Source of the DNA: Dysgonomonas sp. HDW5A
GTDB taxonomy: Bacteria > Bacteroidota > Bacteroidia > Bacteroidales > Dysgonomonadaceae
NCBI RefSeq assembly: GCF_011299555.1
Contig: NZ_CP049857.1
Coordinates: forward strand, 2,170,001 to 2,234,000
Direction of reading: 5' to 3'
Length of the DNA stretch: 64,000 bases
How positions within the stretch are numbered: the stretch's first letter is position 1; each line of letters starts with the position of its first letter. The notes under the pieces are model-generated. The model saw only the letters and a program-made list of their open reading frames with translations. It had not been told where the DNA came from and did not search any database. This document shows positions 20,629 to 29,959 of the stretch, one piece after another. The position numbers and the translations under genes are program-made.

Positions 20629-21492
20629 ATGCCCAAGAAATATCTAAAAGAATTTTATTGGAAAGACTACCTCAATATCACATTAGGGTTGGCTTTATAT
20701 GCAATCGGACTAGTCGGTTTTATTAAGCCACAGGGTATTGTAACCGGAGGTTCTACAGGTGTGGGGTTGGTTGTAGAGTATGCAACAGCTATTCCGTTTC
20801 AATATACCTATCTTGCCATAAACTGTGTACTTTTTGTTATTGCATTAAAAGTATTAGGCTTAAAGTTCATGATAAAAACCATCTATGGGGTACTTATGCT
20901 TACGCTTCTTATTACTCTTGCCGAGAAAATAATAGTTGAAGCTGTTATAGAGAATGAACCTTTACTTTCGGGACTGATAGGTGGTATTATTTGTGGCGTT
21001 GGAGTCGGATTGGTACTTAGTGTAAACGGAAGTACCGGAGGTACTGATACTATTATTGCAATTATCGGTAAATATAGAAATATTACTTTTGGAAGAGGTG
21101 TCCTTTTCTGTGATTTTGTAATTATATCATCTTCATACTTTGTTTTTCATGACTACCAGAAAATCGTAGCCGGTTTGATCGTATTAGGTGTCATGAGTTA
21201 TGCTATGGATTTGGTTATTAATGGCTCAAAGCAATCAGTTCAATACCTTATAATATCTGATAAGTATGATACTATTGCAGATGCAATCAATAAAGAATTA
21301 CACAGAGGTTGTACTCTGCTTGAAGGAATGGGATGGTACACAAAGAAGCCTACAAAAATAATATTGGTATTGGCTAAACGAACAGAGTCAATAGAAATGT
21401 TTCGGTTAATAAGAAGCATAGACGAAAAGGCATTTATTTCACAAAGTACCGTTCGTGGGGTATACGGTGAAGGCTTTGATAAAATCAGATAA
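20629..21492 (+). CDS. YitT family membrane protein
   Basis: A 287-residue inner-membrane protein with about five N-terminal membrane segments (DUF161/YitT region, including GIVTGGSTGVGLVVEYAT and VLSVNGSTGGTDTIIAIIGK) and a soluble C-terminal DUF2179 domain (about 205-285, with YTKKPTKIILVLAKRTE). The internal GGSTG repeats suggest two homologous halves. Function is not established; transport has been proposed for the family. The start codon lies five bases after the leuS stop. Confidence 0.88.
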   Translation: MPKKYLKEFYWKDYLNITLGLALYAIGLVGFIKPQGIVTGGSTGVGLVVEYATAIPFQYTYLAINCVLFVIALKVLGLKFMIKTIYGVLMLTLLITLAEKIIVEAVIENEPLLSGLIGGIICGVGVGLVLSVNGSTGGTDTIIAIIGKYRNITFGRGVLFCDFVIISSSYFVFHDYQKIVAGLIVLGVMSYAMDLVINGSKQSVQYLIISDKYDTIADAINKELHRGCTLLEGMGWYTKKPTKIILVLAKRTESIEMFRLIRSIDEKAFISQSTVRGVYGEGFDKIR

Positions 21493-21503
21493 ATTATTGA
21501 TGA

Positions 21504-22277
21504 ATGGATATCAATAATAAAAATATAGTTATTACAGGTGCATCTTCAGGAATCGGATTATCCCTCCTGAAGATGTTCCTTGATTATAAGGATGTGAAAA
21601 TTATTGCGGTCGCACGTCATATTGAAACTATTCCTCTTGTTGAGGGGGTAGTTTATCCATTTTCGGCAGACCTAAGTAATGAAAAAGGTGTTGACAGTTT
21701 ATTTGATTATGCCCGGTCTGTTTTCGGGAAAATCGATATATTTATTGCAAATGCAGGATATGCTTATTTAGAAAAGTTATCTACTCCCGATTGGAAACAT
21801 ATCGAAGATATCTTTGCTTTAAATGTATTCTCTCCGATCTATTCATTGGAGAAGTTTGTGAGAGAAAATACCTCAAACCCCAAAAGTTTTGTTTGTACAA
21901 TTTCGGCTGTAGCTCAAGTATCTTTACCATATTATTCGTTATATTGTTCAACCAAAGCGGCTTTGCATCAGTTTATAGAAGGCTACAGGTATGAGTCTCC
22001 GGCTAATCTGCATATAACGGCAGTGTATCCTGTCGCTACACGGACTTCTTTCTTTGAGAAAGCAGCAAAAGAAAAACAACCTCCTGTTCCCTTTTTTAGT
22101 CAAAGTTCCGAAACAGTAGCAAAAGCCATTGTTAGAGGACTCGAAAAAGACAAAAAGCGGGTATACCCATCTTTTTTATTCCGTATATTTAATCTTTTAG
22201 GACAAAACTTCCCTTTTATCTTTTCTTTATATTCGGCTTCAGAAAAAAGAAAAGTTGATAACAATCTCCACTTCTGA
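21504..22277 (+). CDS. Short-chain dehydrogenase/reductase
   Basis: A 257-residue classical SDR with the cofactor motif TGASSGIG near residue 12-19, NAG in FIANAGYAY, and the catalytic YxxxK in YCSTK after SLY. A serine in TISAVAQ fits the catalytic Ser position. Substrate unknown. It starts 11 bases after the YitT stop and probably belongs to the same transcript. An 11-bp inverted repeat (21541-21551 with 21565-21575) falls inside the cofactor-motif codons; see rejected items. Confidence 0.88.
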   Translation: MDINNKNIVITGASSGIGLSLLKMFLDYKDVKIIAVARHIETIPLVEGVVYPFSADLSNEKGVDSLFDYARSVFGKIDIFIANAGYAYLEKLSTPDWKHIEDIFALNVFSPIYSLEKFVRENTSNPKSFVCTISAVAQVSLPYYSLYCSTKAALHQFIEGYRYESPANLHITAVYPVATRTSFFEKAAKEKQPPVPFFSQSSETVAKAIVRGLEKDKKRVYPSFLFRIFNLLGQNFPFIFSLYSASEKRKVDNNLHF

Positions 22278-22331
22278 TATATTGACTAAATTTGTAGTCT
22301 GTTCATCATAAACTTATTAGAAATAAATAAT

Positions 22332-23807
22332 TTGACAAAAGATAAGTCATATACACAGATTCTAAAATCGACAAGTATTTTTGGCGGATCACAGATTCTT
22401 ACTATACTGATTGGAGTTATTCGTAATAAGATTCTTGCTATTTTATTAGGAACCGTTGGTGTTGGACTGATTAGTATATATCAATCGACATTGGATCTGA
22501 TAAAATCAATATCCAGTTTGGGTATCGAAACTACAGGGGTGCGTGAGATAGCTGCTGCCAATGATGATTCAGGTGAAAAGGATCAACTACATTATGTTAT
22601 TTCAATCATAGATCGATGGGCGTTGATCTTTGCTCTATTAGGTGCAGCAATCTGTTTACTCTTTTGCTACCCGATAAGTATGTGGGTGTTTGGAAATTCT
22701 TCGCATGCGCTTCAGTTTGCATTGCTTTCAATCTGTATGTTTTTTACCATACTGGCTGCAGGACAGGCTGTCGTTCTGCAGGGACTTAGGCGAATCTCTT
22801 ATATAGTGAAATCCTCTATCATCTGGAATGTTTGTGGATTGATTATTTCATTGCCTTTATATTACTTCTATCGTTTGGACGGGATAGTTCCTGTCTTTAT
22901 CGTTGTAAGCATAGCCATGTATCTTAGTGCATACTTTTATAGACGCAAAATTGAAATTCAACCGATGCCCGTATCATTCGAGCATCTTAAAAGAAGAGGT
23001 ATTTCAGTTTTACGGGTAGGTGTATTTATTGTTTTGGCTTCTATTTTAACGACTCTAAGTTTCTTCTTTGTGAGAGCATTTCTTACTAAAAACACAGGAT
23101 TAGAGTCTGTCGGACTATTTCAGGCTGCCTGGACTATAACGAATGTATATTTGATGTTGATATTAAAATCGATGGGGTCCGATTTCTATCCTCGTTTATG
23201 TACTATTATTCATGACAATAAGAAAGCCGGACTTCTAATAAATGAGCAGACCTATATTGTATTGGTGATTGCTGTTCCTATAATTATATTGTTGTTATTG
23301 TGTTCTAAAATAGCACTGTCATTGTTGTATTCATCAGATTTTGAAGGGGCGACAATTATACTCAATTGGCAAATTCTGGGAACATTCTTTAAGGTTTTAT
23401 CGTGGCCACTTGGTTTTATTCTTCTTGCAAAAGGTAAAGGTCTGATTTATTTTTTTTCGGAATCAGCATTTCTCATAATCTATTTGGGTGCCATACATTG
23501 TTTATATCCGTTTTATGACTTTGAATCAGTCGGTATATCGTATCTTATTGCTTACTCGTTATATTTACCTATTGTATTTATTTTGGGGCGGAAATTAAGT
23601 AAGTTCGGATGGACAAATGAAAATCTTAGAATAGGATTTATTAGTTTAATTCTAGTATTATTAGCTTTTTGTATTGTTAAATATTTTTCAAATTATACTA
23701 TCATTGCAGGAATACCGATTTTGGTAATGTCTTTATCATACTCATTATACAAGTTAAATAAAGTATTTCCTTTGAAATCATTGTTGGATTTTTTTAAGCG
23801 ACAGTAG
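22332..23807 (+). CDS. O-antigen/teichoic acid translocase (Wzx-like flippase)
   Basis: A 491-residue MATE/MOP-superfamily membrane protein with about 12-14 membrane segments, most like O-antigen flippases that move undecaprenyl-linked repeat units across the inner membrane. The opening ILKSTSIFGGSQILTILIGV and the early RNKILAILLG block are typical. The start must be TTG at 22332: the frame has an upstream stop at 22287, no ATG lies between, and the next internal Met is beyond residue 110. It is not in a glycan gene cluster here, so the lipid-linked substrate is unknown. It follows the SDR gene by 54 bases. Confidence 0.85.
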   Translation: MTKDKSYTQILKSTSIFGGSQILTILIGVIRNKILAILLGTVGVGLISIYQSTLDLIKSISSLGIETTGVREIAAANDDSGEKDQLHYVISIIDRWALIFALLGAAICLLFCYPISMWVFGNSSHALQFALLSICMFFTILAAGQAVVLQGLRRISYIVKSSIIWNVCGLIISLPLYYFYRLDGIVPVFIVVSIAMYLSAYFYRRKIEIQPMPVSFEHLKRRGISVLRVGVFIVLASILTTLSFFFVRAFLTKNTGLESVGLFQAAWTITNVYLMLILKSMGSDFYPRLCTIIHDNKKAGLLINEQTYIVLVIAVPIIILLLLCSKIALSLLYSSDFEGATIILNWQILGTFFKVLSWPLGFILLAKGKGLIYFFSESAFLIIYLGAIHCLYPFYDFESVGISYLIAYSLYLPIVFILGRKLSKFGWTNENLRIGFISLILVLLAFCIVKYFSNYTIIAGIPILVMSLSYSLYKLNKVFPLKSLLDFFKRQ

Positions 23808-23880
23808 GTATTTTAGTAAAAGATCGTAAATGCTTATATCGATTTGATATGTAATCGATTATATTTCTCTTGCTGGCTGT

Positions 23881-23906
23881 TGTAATAAAAAGGTCTGAGA
23901 CCTTCA
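23881..23906 (+). repeat. Dispersed palindromic element, copy d
   Basis: TGTAATAAA followed by the exact core AAGGTCTGAGACCTT (23890-23904). It lies about 110 bases upstream of the Ig-like lipoprotein gene on the same strand. Confidence 0.75.
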
Positions 23907-24013
23907 ATATTTTAGGATGGTTCCTGATAGTGATAACTTAAAACATTGTATTTTTGTCGAAAATAGATACACATAATATGCTAAAACATTCAATCGGGAG
24001 TGTGACAAAAAAT

Positions 24014-25969
24014 ATGATCCGTAATTTTATATTATTAGGATCAGGAATAATAGTCCTTTCATGTGCCAGTATGGGGTCGCCCTCCGGTGGTGATTATGAC
24101 TTTGACCCTCCTAAAGTTCTTTCTTCAAGACCTACTCCTAATGAGACATTTGTAAAAAGTGGCAAAGTACAAATTGTATTTGATGAGCTTGTGCAGATTG
24201 AAAAACCTATGGAGAAAGTTATTGTAACACCTCCACAACGGAATTTCCCCATTATAAGAGCACAAAATAATAAGGTTATAGTAGAGTTGAAAGATACTCT
24301 GATTGCCAATACAACTTATACTATCGACTTTACAGATGCTATTGTTGACAATAATGAGAAAAATGCTTTGGAGGATTTTGCATTGTCTTTTTCTACAGGT
24401 GCAGTAGTTGATACTCTTTCTATTTCGGGGAAAGTATTAGCTGCAGATAATCTGGAGCCCGTATCAGGTATTTATGTTGGTATACATTCTAATTTATCAG
24501 ATACAGCGTTTACAACACTACCGTTTAAACGTATATCGAGAACCAATGAATTGGGAAGATATTCGATAAAGGGGATTGCTCCGGGAGAATATAAAATCTA
24601 TGCACTGGATGATGTCAATAGAGATTATAAATATGATAATCCGGGAGAGGCTATTGCTTTTCTAGATAAAATTATTGTTCCTTCGGTCGAAGCGGCAGTT
24701 CGTCAGGATAGTGTGTTTAATCTAAAAGATTTAAGTTTTGATACTATTAAGACCGTTCATTATACAAAATTTTTACCCGATGATATAGTACTGAGATCTT
24801 TTACCTCTGACTTTAAAAGGCAATATTTACAGAAGCATGAACGCTTGACGGAGGATGTTATATCTATTTATTTTGGAGCACCTACAGCAATGCCTAAGAT
24901 TGAGGCTTTAGATATACCAAAGCCTATAACCGACTGGTCAGTCCTTGAGCGGACGGCAGGTAATGATACTCTAAAGTTCTGGATAACAGAGAAAGCTATT
25001 GCCGCTATGGATACGCTAAGTTTGAGGGTATCATACAATATGACTGACTCATTAAATAAGCTTCAACCTGTAACTGATACATTAAACTTTATAAGCCGTA
25101 CCAAGAAAAAGGTGAAAGATGATAAGAAAAAAGATAAAGATGAGGAAGTAACCTTCTTAACCCTTACGACCGATATTGCTCAGCTTTTTGATGTTTATAA
25201 AGATATTAATATTGAATTTGACTATCCGGTTAAGGACTTTGAGAAGAATAAAATCTTTGTGCAGTATCAAGCTGATTCAACCTATTCGAATGTTGATTAT
25301 GTTCTCGAAAAAGATTCCCTGAATCCCCGTAAATATCGAATACAGAATAAATGGATTCCGGGAGGTCAGTACCGGTTTGTTGTAGATTCTGCAACTCTCC
25401 ATAGTTACACCGGTCTGTGGAACGATAAACAAGAGGTTCTGTTTAAGGTTAAAACCTTGGATCAGTACGGTTCGTTGGATATTAATATCTATAATTTACC
25501 GGATAGTATGCCGGCCTTTGTTGAACTTCTCGATAAATCGGATAAGCCCGTTTACCGTGCAACGGTGAAAGATGATATTGCATCTTTTGTATATCTGAAT
25601 CCTGGTATATATTATGCACGAATCATATTGGATGCCAACGGGAATGGAAGATGGGATCCCGGAGATTACTCGGAAATGAGGGAGCCGGAGATGGTAAATT
25701 ATTATCCAAAAACTTTCGAAATCAGGGCATTCTGGGATATTACCGAAGATTGGGATCTTGGAACACTTCCATTGGATAAACAAAAACCGTTGGATATAAC
25801 CAAGAATAAGCCGAAAGATGATGAGAAACGTAAAAAAATGATGGAGCGTAGAGATGCTCAAAATGCAAAGAAGGATTCTCAACGTAACTCAAATACTACA
25901 AACGGTATGAACAATAATAATAACAATAACCAGTATCCTAATAATCAGAATACAGGAAATAGATATTGA
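24014..25969 (+). CDS. Ig-like domain lipoprotein
   Basis: A cell-envelope lipoprotein of 651 residues from this start. MIRNFILLGSGIIVLSCAS has a lipobox ending in Cys17, which favours the ATG at 24014; 23978 (ATG) and 23954 (TTG) are alternatives. The mature N-terminus MGSPSGGDYDFDPPKVLSS and the following FDELVQIEK region match the SbsA/Big_5 Ig-like proteins common in Bacteroidetes. Next comes a carboxypeptidase-regulatory-like beta-sandwich (SISGKVLAADNLEPVSGIYV). The tail is charged and then very Asn-rich. It overlaps the upstream open frame of the next gene, so the two are probably co-transcribed. Function is unknown. Confidence 0.85.
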   Translation: MIRNFILLGSGIIVLSCASMGSPSGGDYDFDPPKVLSSRPTPNETFVKSGKVQIVFDELVQIEKPMEKVIVTPPQRNFPIIRAQNNKVIVELKDTLIANTTYTIDFTDAIVDNNEKNALEDFALSFSTGAVVDTLSISGKVLAADNLEPVSGIYVGIHSNLSDTAFTTLPFKRISRTNELGRYSIKGIAPGEYKIYALDDVNRDYKYDNPGEAIAFLDKIIVPSVEAAVRQDSVFNLKDLSFDTIKTVHYTKFLPDDIVLRSFTSDFKRQYLQKHERLTEDVISIYFGAPTAMPKIEALDIPKPITDWSVLERTAGNDTLKFWITEKAIAAMDTLSLRVSYNMTDSLNKLQPVTDTLNFISRTKKKVKDDKKKDKDEEVTFLTLTTDIAQLFDVYKDINIEFDYPVKDFEKNKIFVQYQADSTYSNVDYVLEKDSLNPRKYRIQNKWIPGGQYRFVVDSATLHSYTGLWNDKQEVLFKVKTLDQYGSLDINIYNLPDSMPAFVELLDKSDKPVYRATVKDDIASFVYLNPGIYYARIILDANGNGRWDPGDYSEMREPEMVNYYPKTFEIRAFWDITEDWDLGTLPLDKQKPLDITKNKPKDDEKRKKMMERRDAQNAKKDSQRNSNTTNGMNNNNNNNQYPNNQNTGNRY

Positions 25970-25998
25970 GAATAGAAACCGAAATTTACAATAGGCAT

Positions 25999-26820
25999 AT
26001 GAATAAATTATTAAATAACCTGATAGCTTTTCTATCTATGTCCTTATTGACGATAGGAAGTGTATCCTCGCAATGCAGTGTTGATAATAAATATTTTCAG
26101 GCAGGCGAACAATTAAGTTACGATCTTTATATAAAATTTGCAGCTACGATTAAAGGTGGGTATGCAACCATGTCTACGAAAAGTGTAAAATATGAAGGAA
26201 AAGATGCATATAAAATGACTCTGATTTCCGAGTCGCAAGGATTTGCCCGTAAAGTATTTGAGTTAAGTGATACTTTGGCTTGTTATACAACAAAGGGAGT
26301 ACTGCCATTGGCGTATTTCAAAGATGCCCATGAGGGTGGGGATTATACCAAAGAGCGATTGACTTACTCGTATCCCGGAGGCAATGATGTGAGAATCCGT
26401 GCAATCAGACATAAAAATGGAGATTTTAAATTTGATGAGACTTTAAACTTTTCAGGTTGTACATATGATTTAATGAGTGTACTCTTTTATGCCCGTACAT
26501 TAAATTATCCTCAAATGGCGATTGGGAAAGAAACAAAAGTGAATTTTGTAACAGGAAGGTCAAAAGTCAGTATGCGAATTGTATATAATGGAAAAGAGTC
26601 GGTAAAGGCTAACGATAATAAAAAGTATAACTGTATGAAGTTGACTTTGTACATTCAAGATGATGCTTTTGACGGAGGTAAAGAGGCCATGAAAGTATAT
26701 ATTACAGATGATGATAATCGCATGCCCGTTAAGCTGGAAACTAAGCTAAAGGTCGGTTCGACTCGTGCAGTATTGAAAAGCTACAAAGGTGTTAAGCACC
26801 CTGTAAATATTGTAAAATAA
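25999..26820 (+). CDS. Secreted DUF3108 family protein
   Basis: The ATG at 25999 opens a signal peptide (MNKLLNNLIAFLSMSLLTIG, then SVSSQ). The 273-residue product has the DUF3108 hallmarks: AGEQLSYDLYIKFAATIKGG near the start, KMTLISESQGFARKVFELSD, a central LMSVLFYARTLNYPQMAIGK and the ending RMPVKLETKLKVGSTRAVLK. The family is periplasmic or outer-membrane associated and of unknown function. It starts 29 bases after the lipoprotein gene and should share its transcript. Confidence 0.85.
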   Translation: MNKLLNNLIAFLSMSLLTIGSVSSQCSVDNKYFQAGEQLSYDLYIKFAATIKGGYATMSTKSVKYEGKDAYKMTLISESQGFARKVFELSDTLACYTTKGVLPLAYFKDAHEGGDYTKERLTYSYPGGNDVRIRAIRHKNGDFKFDETLNFSGCTYDLMSVLFYARTLNYPQMAIGKETKVNFVTGRSKVSMRIVYNGKESVKANDNKKYNCMKLTLYIQDDAFDGGKEAMKVYITDDDNRMPVKLETKLKVGSTRAVLKSYKGVKHPVNIVK

Positions 26821-26884
26821 GCTAATCTTGATTTTTAGAGCTTTATCCCTTTTCTATTTATAGAAAAAAGTCGTAAAAAAGTTC

Positions 26885-26892
26885 TATCTTTG
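26885..26892 (+). promoter_or_regulatory. Predicted -7 box of the ahcY promoter
   Basis: TATCTTTG, an exact match to TAnnTTTG, lies 36 bases before the ahcY start codon. I see no convincing -33 box and no SAH riboswitch fold. Confidence 0.45.
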
Positions 26893-26928
26893 CAAAGAAT
26901 ACATTAATAATAAGAACAATAACAATTT

Positions 26929-28347
26929 ATGTCAAAAGAATTATTGCCCAATTTACCATATTTAGTAGCCGACATTAGTCTGGCTGATTTCGGTAGAAAA
27001 GAAATAGAGATAGGTGAACATGAGATGCCCGGTTTAATGGCTCTTCGTAAAAAATATGGAGATTCTAAACCTTTGAAAGGTGCTCGTATTATGGGATCTC
27101 TTCACATGACTATCCAAACGGCTGTTTTGATAGAAACATTGACAACATTGGGTGCCGATGTGCGCTGGTGTAGTTGTAATATATTTTCGACACAAGATCA
27201 TGCTGCTGCTGCAATAGCTGCTGCCGGTGTTCCTGTTTTTGCTTGGAAAGGCGAAACATTAGAAGAATATTGGTGGTGTACCGAGCAGGCTCTTAACTTC
27301 CCCGGAGGTAAAGGACCAAACTTGATCGTTGATGATGGAGGTGATGCAACACTATTGATCCATTGGGGATACAAAGCCGAAAATGATGCTAAAACAATAG
27401 ATCGTAAAGGAGGAAATCACGAAGAACAAGTTATTCTTGATACTCTTCACCGATTGCTGAAAGAAGACAATCAAAGATGGCATCGTACGGTTGCCGACTG
27501 GAAAGGTGTTTCGGAAGAAACGACTACAGGAGTACACCGTCTTTATCAAATGATGGAGCGTGGCGAATTGTTGATTCCGGCTATCAATGTAAATGACTCG
27601 GTTACAAAATCGAAATTCGATAACCTATACGGATGTCGTGAATCATTGGCTGATGGTATCAAACGTGCTACAGATGTAATGATTGCAGGAAAAGTTGCTG
27701 TTGTGGCCGGTTATGGTGATGTTGGTAAGGGTTGTGCACATTCATTGCGTTCATACGGAGCTCGTGTAATTGTTACAGAAATAGATCCGATTTGTGCTCT
27801 ACAAGCAGCAATGGAAGGTTTTGAAGTGACAACTATGGAAGAAGCCGTAAAAGAAGGTAATATCTATGTAACTACTACAGGTAACAAAGATATTATAACA
27901 ATAGATCACATGAAAGCTATGAAAGATCAGGCTATCGTTTGTAATATTGGTCACTTCGACAATGAGATACAAGTGGATAAACTGGTTACTTTCGCAGGTA
28001 TCAAACATACAAATATCAAACCTCAGGTTGATAAATATACATTCCCTGCAGGTAATTCTATCTTCTTATTGGCCGAAGGTCGTTTGGTGAATTTAGGTTG
28101 TGCTACTGGTCATCCTTCATTTGTAATGAGTAATTCATTTACCAACCAAACATTGGCTCAAATAGAATTGTGGCAAAAAGATTATGAAGTAGGTGTATAC
28201 CGCTTGCCTAAACATTTGGATGAAGAAGTTGCACGTTTACACTTGGATCAAATCGGAGTGAAACTTACTAAACTTACTCCTGATCAAGCTGCTTATCTGG
28301 ATGTGCCTGTAGATGGTCCATTCAAAGCAGACCACTATAGATATTAA
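26929..28347 (+). CDS. ahcY: S-adenosylhomocysteine hydrolase
   Basis: Reversible hydrolysis of S-adenosylhomocysteine to adenosine and homocysteine, clearing the product of methylation. The 472-residue protein has the substrate-domain start [52 protein letters not shown], the NAD-binding motif [20 protein letters not shown] and the C-terminal KADHYRY ending. All are canonical. It has its own promoter-like box and a strong terminator, so it is probably a single-gene unit. Confidence 0.97.
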   Translation: MSKELLPNLPYLVADISLADFGRKEIEIGEHEMPGLMALRKKYGDSKPLKGARIMGSLHMTIQTAVLIETLTTLGADVRWCSCNIFSTQDHAAAAIAAAGVPVFAWKGETLEEYWWCTEQALNFPGGKGPNLIVDDGGDATLLIHWGYKAENDAKTIDRKGGNHEEQVILDTLHRLLKEDNQRWHRTVADWKGVSEETTTGVHRLYQMMERGELLIPAINVNDSVTKSKFDNLYGCRESLADGIKRATDVMIAGKVAVVAGYGDVGKGCAHSLRSYGARVIVTEIDPICALQAAMEGFEVTTMEEAVKEGNIYVTTTGNKDIITIDHMKAMKDQAIVCNIGHFDNEIQVDKLVTFAGIKHTNIKPQVDKYTFPAGNSIFLLAEGRLVNLGCATGHPSFVMSNSFTNQTLAQIELWQKDYEVGVYRLPKHLDEEVARLHLDQIGVKLTKLTPDQAAYLDVPVDGPFKADHYRY

Positions 28348-28368
28348 TAATCTATTCTTTAAATATAG

Positions 28369-28409
28369 AAAGCCTTCGGATCCAATATAATCCGGAGGCT
28401 TTTATTTTG
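28369..28409 (+). terminator. Terminator after ahcY
   Basis: A 13-bp stem with one G-T pair (28369-28381 with 28390-28402) and an 8-base loop, followed by TTTATTTTG. Confidence 0.8.
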
Positions 28410-28452
28410 TAAATTAGTACATTTGTTGGAAGTCAATTAATTTATTTCGATT

Positions 28453-28821
28453 ATGACATCAATTAAAATTAAACGGGTTTATGAAGATTTTGAGGAAAGC
28501 GATGGCTATAGAGTTTTAGTTGACCGTTTATGGCCAAGAGGCATGAAAAAAGAAAATCTTCACTACGATCTTTGGGCGAAAGATATAACCCCCTCTTCGA
28601 CATTGCGTAAATGGTATCATCAGAATATGGATGAAAATTGGGAGGCTTTTGTTTCCGCTTATCAAAAGGAGTTAGATAATGTACCTGATATGGGTAGTTA
28701 CATTGATGAGCTAAAAAAGCATCCCGTTGTTACCCTACTGTATGCATCTAAAGATTCAACACACAATCATGCTATAATCTTACAGAGTTATCTGGAGGCT
28801 CTTTTGGAGCATGCGAGGTAA
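28453..28821 (+). CDS. DUF488 family protein (YeaO-like)
   Basis: A 122-residue cytoplasmic protein. The family signature is clear: IKRVYEDFEESDGYRVLVDR, LWPRGMKKENL, WAKDITPSSTLRKWYHQN and a C-terminal LLYASKDSTHNHAIILQSYL. The conserved Arg/Trp/His pattern suggests an enzyme or nucleic-acid-related role, but function is not established. It stands alone, with a short hairpin terminator. Confidence 0.88.
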   Translation: MTSIKIKRVYEDFEESDGYRVLVDRLWPRGMKKENLHYDLWAKDITPSSTLRKWYHQNMDENWEAFVSAYQKELDNVPDMGSYIDELKKHPVVTLLYASKDSTHNHAIILQSYLEALLEHAR

Positions 28822-28851
28822 GAAAAATAATAAAGGGTATATATTATAATG

Positions 28852-28878
28852 AGGAGGTTTCATAACTTCCTTTTTTTT
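28852..28878 (+). terminator. Terminator after the DUF488 gene
   Basis: A stem of about 8 bp (AGGAGGTT at 28852-28859 with AACTTCCT at 28864-28871, one G-T pair) followed by a run of Ts. Confidence 0.7.
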
Positions 28879-29016
28879 GTTTTTAATGCATAAAATTCTC
28901 TTAGCTTCTTATTGTTTAATTTAACATAATTGAACGACGCTATGTATTGCTGTTCTAGTCCTTTATTTTCAAGTATTCTTACTGTATACTGTATGATATG
29001 TGTTACGTTCTTATTG

Positions 29017-29039
29017 TTTATTGTATGATATACAATAAA
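29017..29039. promoter_or_regulatory. Candidate operator (23-bp palindrome)
   Basis: TTTATTGTAT and its exact complement ATACAATAAA are separated by GAT. The internal TGTATGATAT (29022-29031) is repeated 32 bases upstream at 28990-28999. The palindrome sits about 115 bases before the Nudix-type regulator gene, so it may be an autoregulatory site, but no such site is evident in front of xylB. Confidence 0.5.
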
Positions 29040-29082
29040 TTGTCTTTCAAATATTTAACTTGATATTTTTTGATTAATGTAT

Positions 29083-29111
29083 TTTGCGAATAAACTTCTT
29101 TTGTATATTTG
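29083..29111 (+). promoter_or_regulatory. Predicted promoter of the Nudix-type regulator
   Basis: TTTG at 29083-29086 and TATATTTG at 29104-29111 are 17 bases apart, slightly shorter than the usual spacing. The start codon is 44 bases downstream. Confidence 0.45.
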
Positions 29112-29155
29112 TTCAATCCTAGTCGTATTGATCCAACTTAAGTTTAAGATATACC

Positions 29156-29881
29156 ATGAAGCCAAATTTTATACATACCTATGTCTCTGTTGATTGCGTT
29201 GTTTTCGGTTTTGATGATGAGCAACTGAATATACTTTTGGTTCAGCGTAACAACATAGATGAGAACGATCCCAAAAGGTTAAAACTTCCCGGTAGTCTTA
29301 TTTTTGATAACGAAGATGTGGATGACGCAGCTTCACGTGTTTTGTATGAACTTACAGGAATAAAGCGTATGACCTTAAAACAGTTCAGATGTTTTGCTGC
29401 ACCTGATAGGGCGAGTAATCCCAAAGATATAAAATGGCTCGATCAAGCATATAAGCCCGATATCGACAGGCTTATAACAGTAGCTTATTTTTCGCTCTGC
29501 AGAATTGGGAGAAAGCTTAATGTTAGCAATATAACCAAATATAAAGCTGTAGAATGGTGCCCTTTGAGTGAACTTCCTAATATGCCATTCGATCACAATA
29601 AAATTGTCGAAGCATCTTTGGTTGATATTCGCCGTTGGATTGAGACTGATCCTGTTATCGTATTCGATTTACTGCCACAAAAATTTACAATCAGCCAATT
29701 GCATCGCCTTTACGAATCTATTTATAATAAGAAAATTGATATTCGTAATTTTCATAAAAAAGTGGCTACTATGACCTATGTATTGCCTTTGGCTGAAAAG
29801 CAATCAGGCGTATCACATCGTGCAGCACGCTACTATAAATTTGATAAAAAAGCATATAATAGATTGAAAACGAGTATTTAA
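29156..29881 (+). CDS. Nudix-type transcriptional regulator, probably of xylose genes
   Basis: A 241-residue protein with a Nudix-fold N-terminal domain (about 8-150) and a C-terminal winged-helix region (about 155-241, with FTISQLHRLYESIYNKKIDI and RNFHKKVATMTYVLP). The Nudix box (about 46-69) is broken: the catalytic RE..EE residues are replaced (RVLYEL), so hydrolysis is unlikely and the domain probably senses a sugar ligand. Regulators of this build are known, for example AraR of Bacteroides thetaiotaomicron and NrtR. The adjacent xylB, xylA and xylE on the same strand make it a likely xylose regulator. A palindrome upstream could be its site. Confidence 0.82.
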   Translation: MKPNFIHTYVSVDCVVFGFDDEQLNILLVQRNNIDENDPKRLKLPGSLIFDNEDVDDAASRVLYELTGIKRMTLKQFRCFAAPDRASNPKDIKWLDQAYKPDIDRLITVAYFSLCRIGRKLNVSNITKYKAVEWCPLSELPNMPFDHNKIVEASLVDIRRWIETDPVIVFDLLPQKFTISQLHRLYESIYNKKIDIRNFHKKVATMTYVLPLAEKQSGVSHRAARYYKFDKKAYNRLKTSI

Positions 29882-29912
29882 AATCATTGATGAATTTTCC
29901 TTACTTAATACT

Positions 29913-29936
29913 GAATAAATAGGTCTTTGACCTTAA
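29913..29936 (+). repeat. Dispersed palindromic element, copy e
   Basis: AATAAATAGGTCTTTGACCTTAA-like core (TAGGTCTTTGACCTTA at 29920-29935), 24 bases before the xylB start codon. The central triplet is TTT-like instead of TGA. Confidence 0.65.
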
Positions 29937-29959
29937 TAACCATAAAACACATAAATCGT

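Larger units (their letters stand above)
28822..29155 (+). other. Regulatory gap upstream of the xylose regulator
   Basis: Holds the DUF488 terminator, a 23-bp palindrome (29017-29039), a second TGTATGATAT half-site (28990-28999) and a promoter-like -7 box (29104-29111). No gene is seen. Confidence 0.6.

Noticed and set aside
21541-21575. An 11-bp inverted repeat (CATCTTCAGGA and complement) at the start of the SDR gene
   Set aside because: It coincides with codons for the conserved cofactor motif and the following helix; coding constraint plus chance is enough, though an effect on early translation cannot be excluded.
25890-25969. Asn-rich repetitive end of the Ig-like lipoprotein gene
   Set aside because: A short run of AAT/AAC codons explains it; simple repeat slippage, not a separate element.
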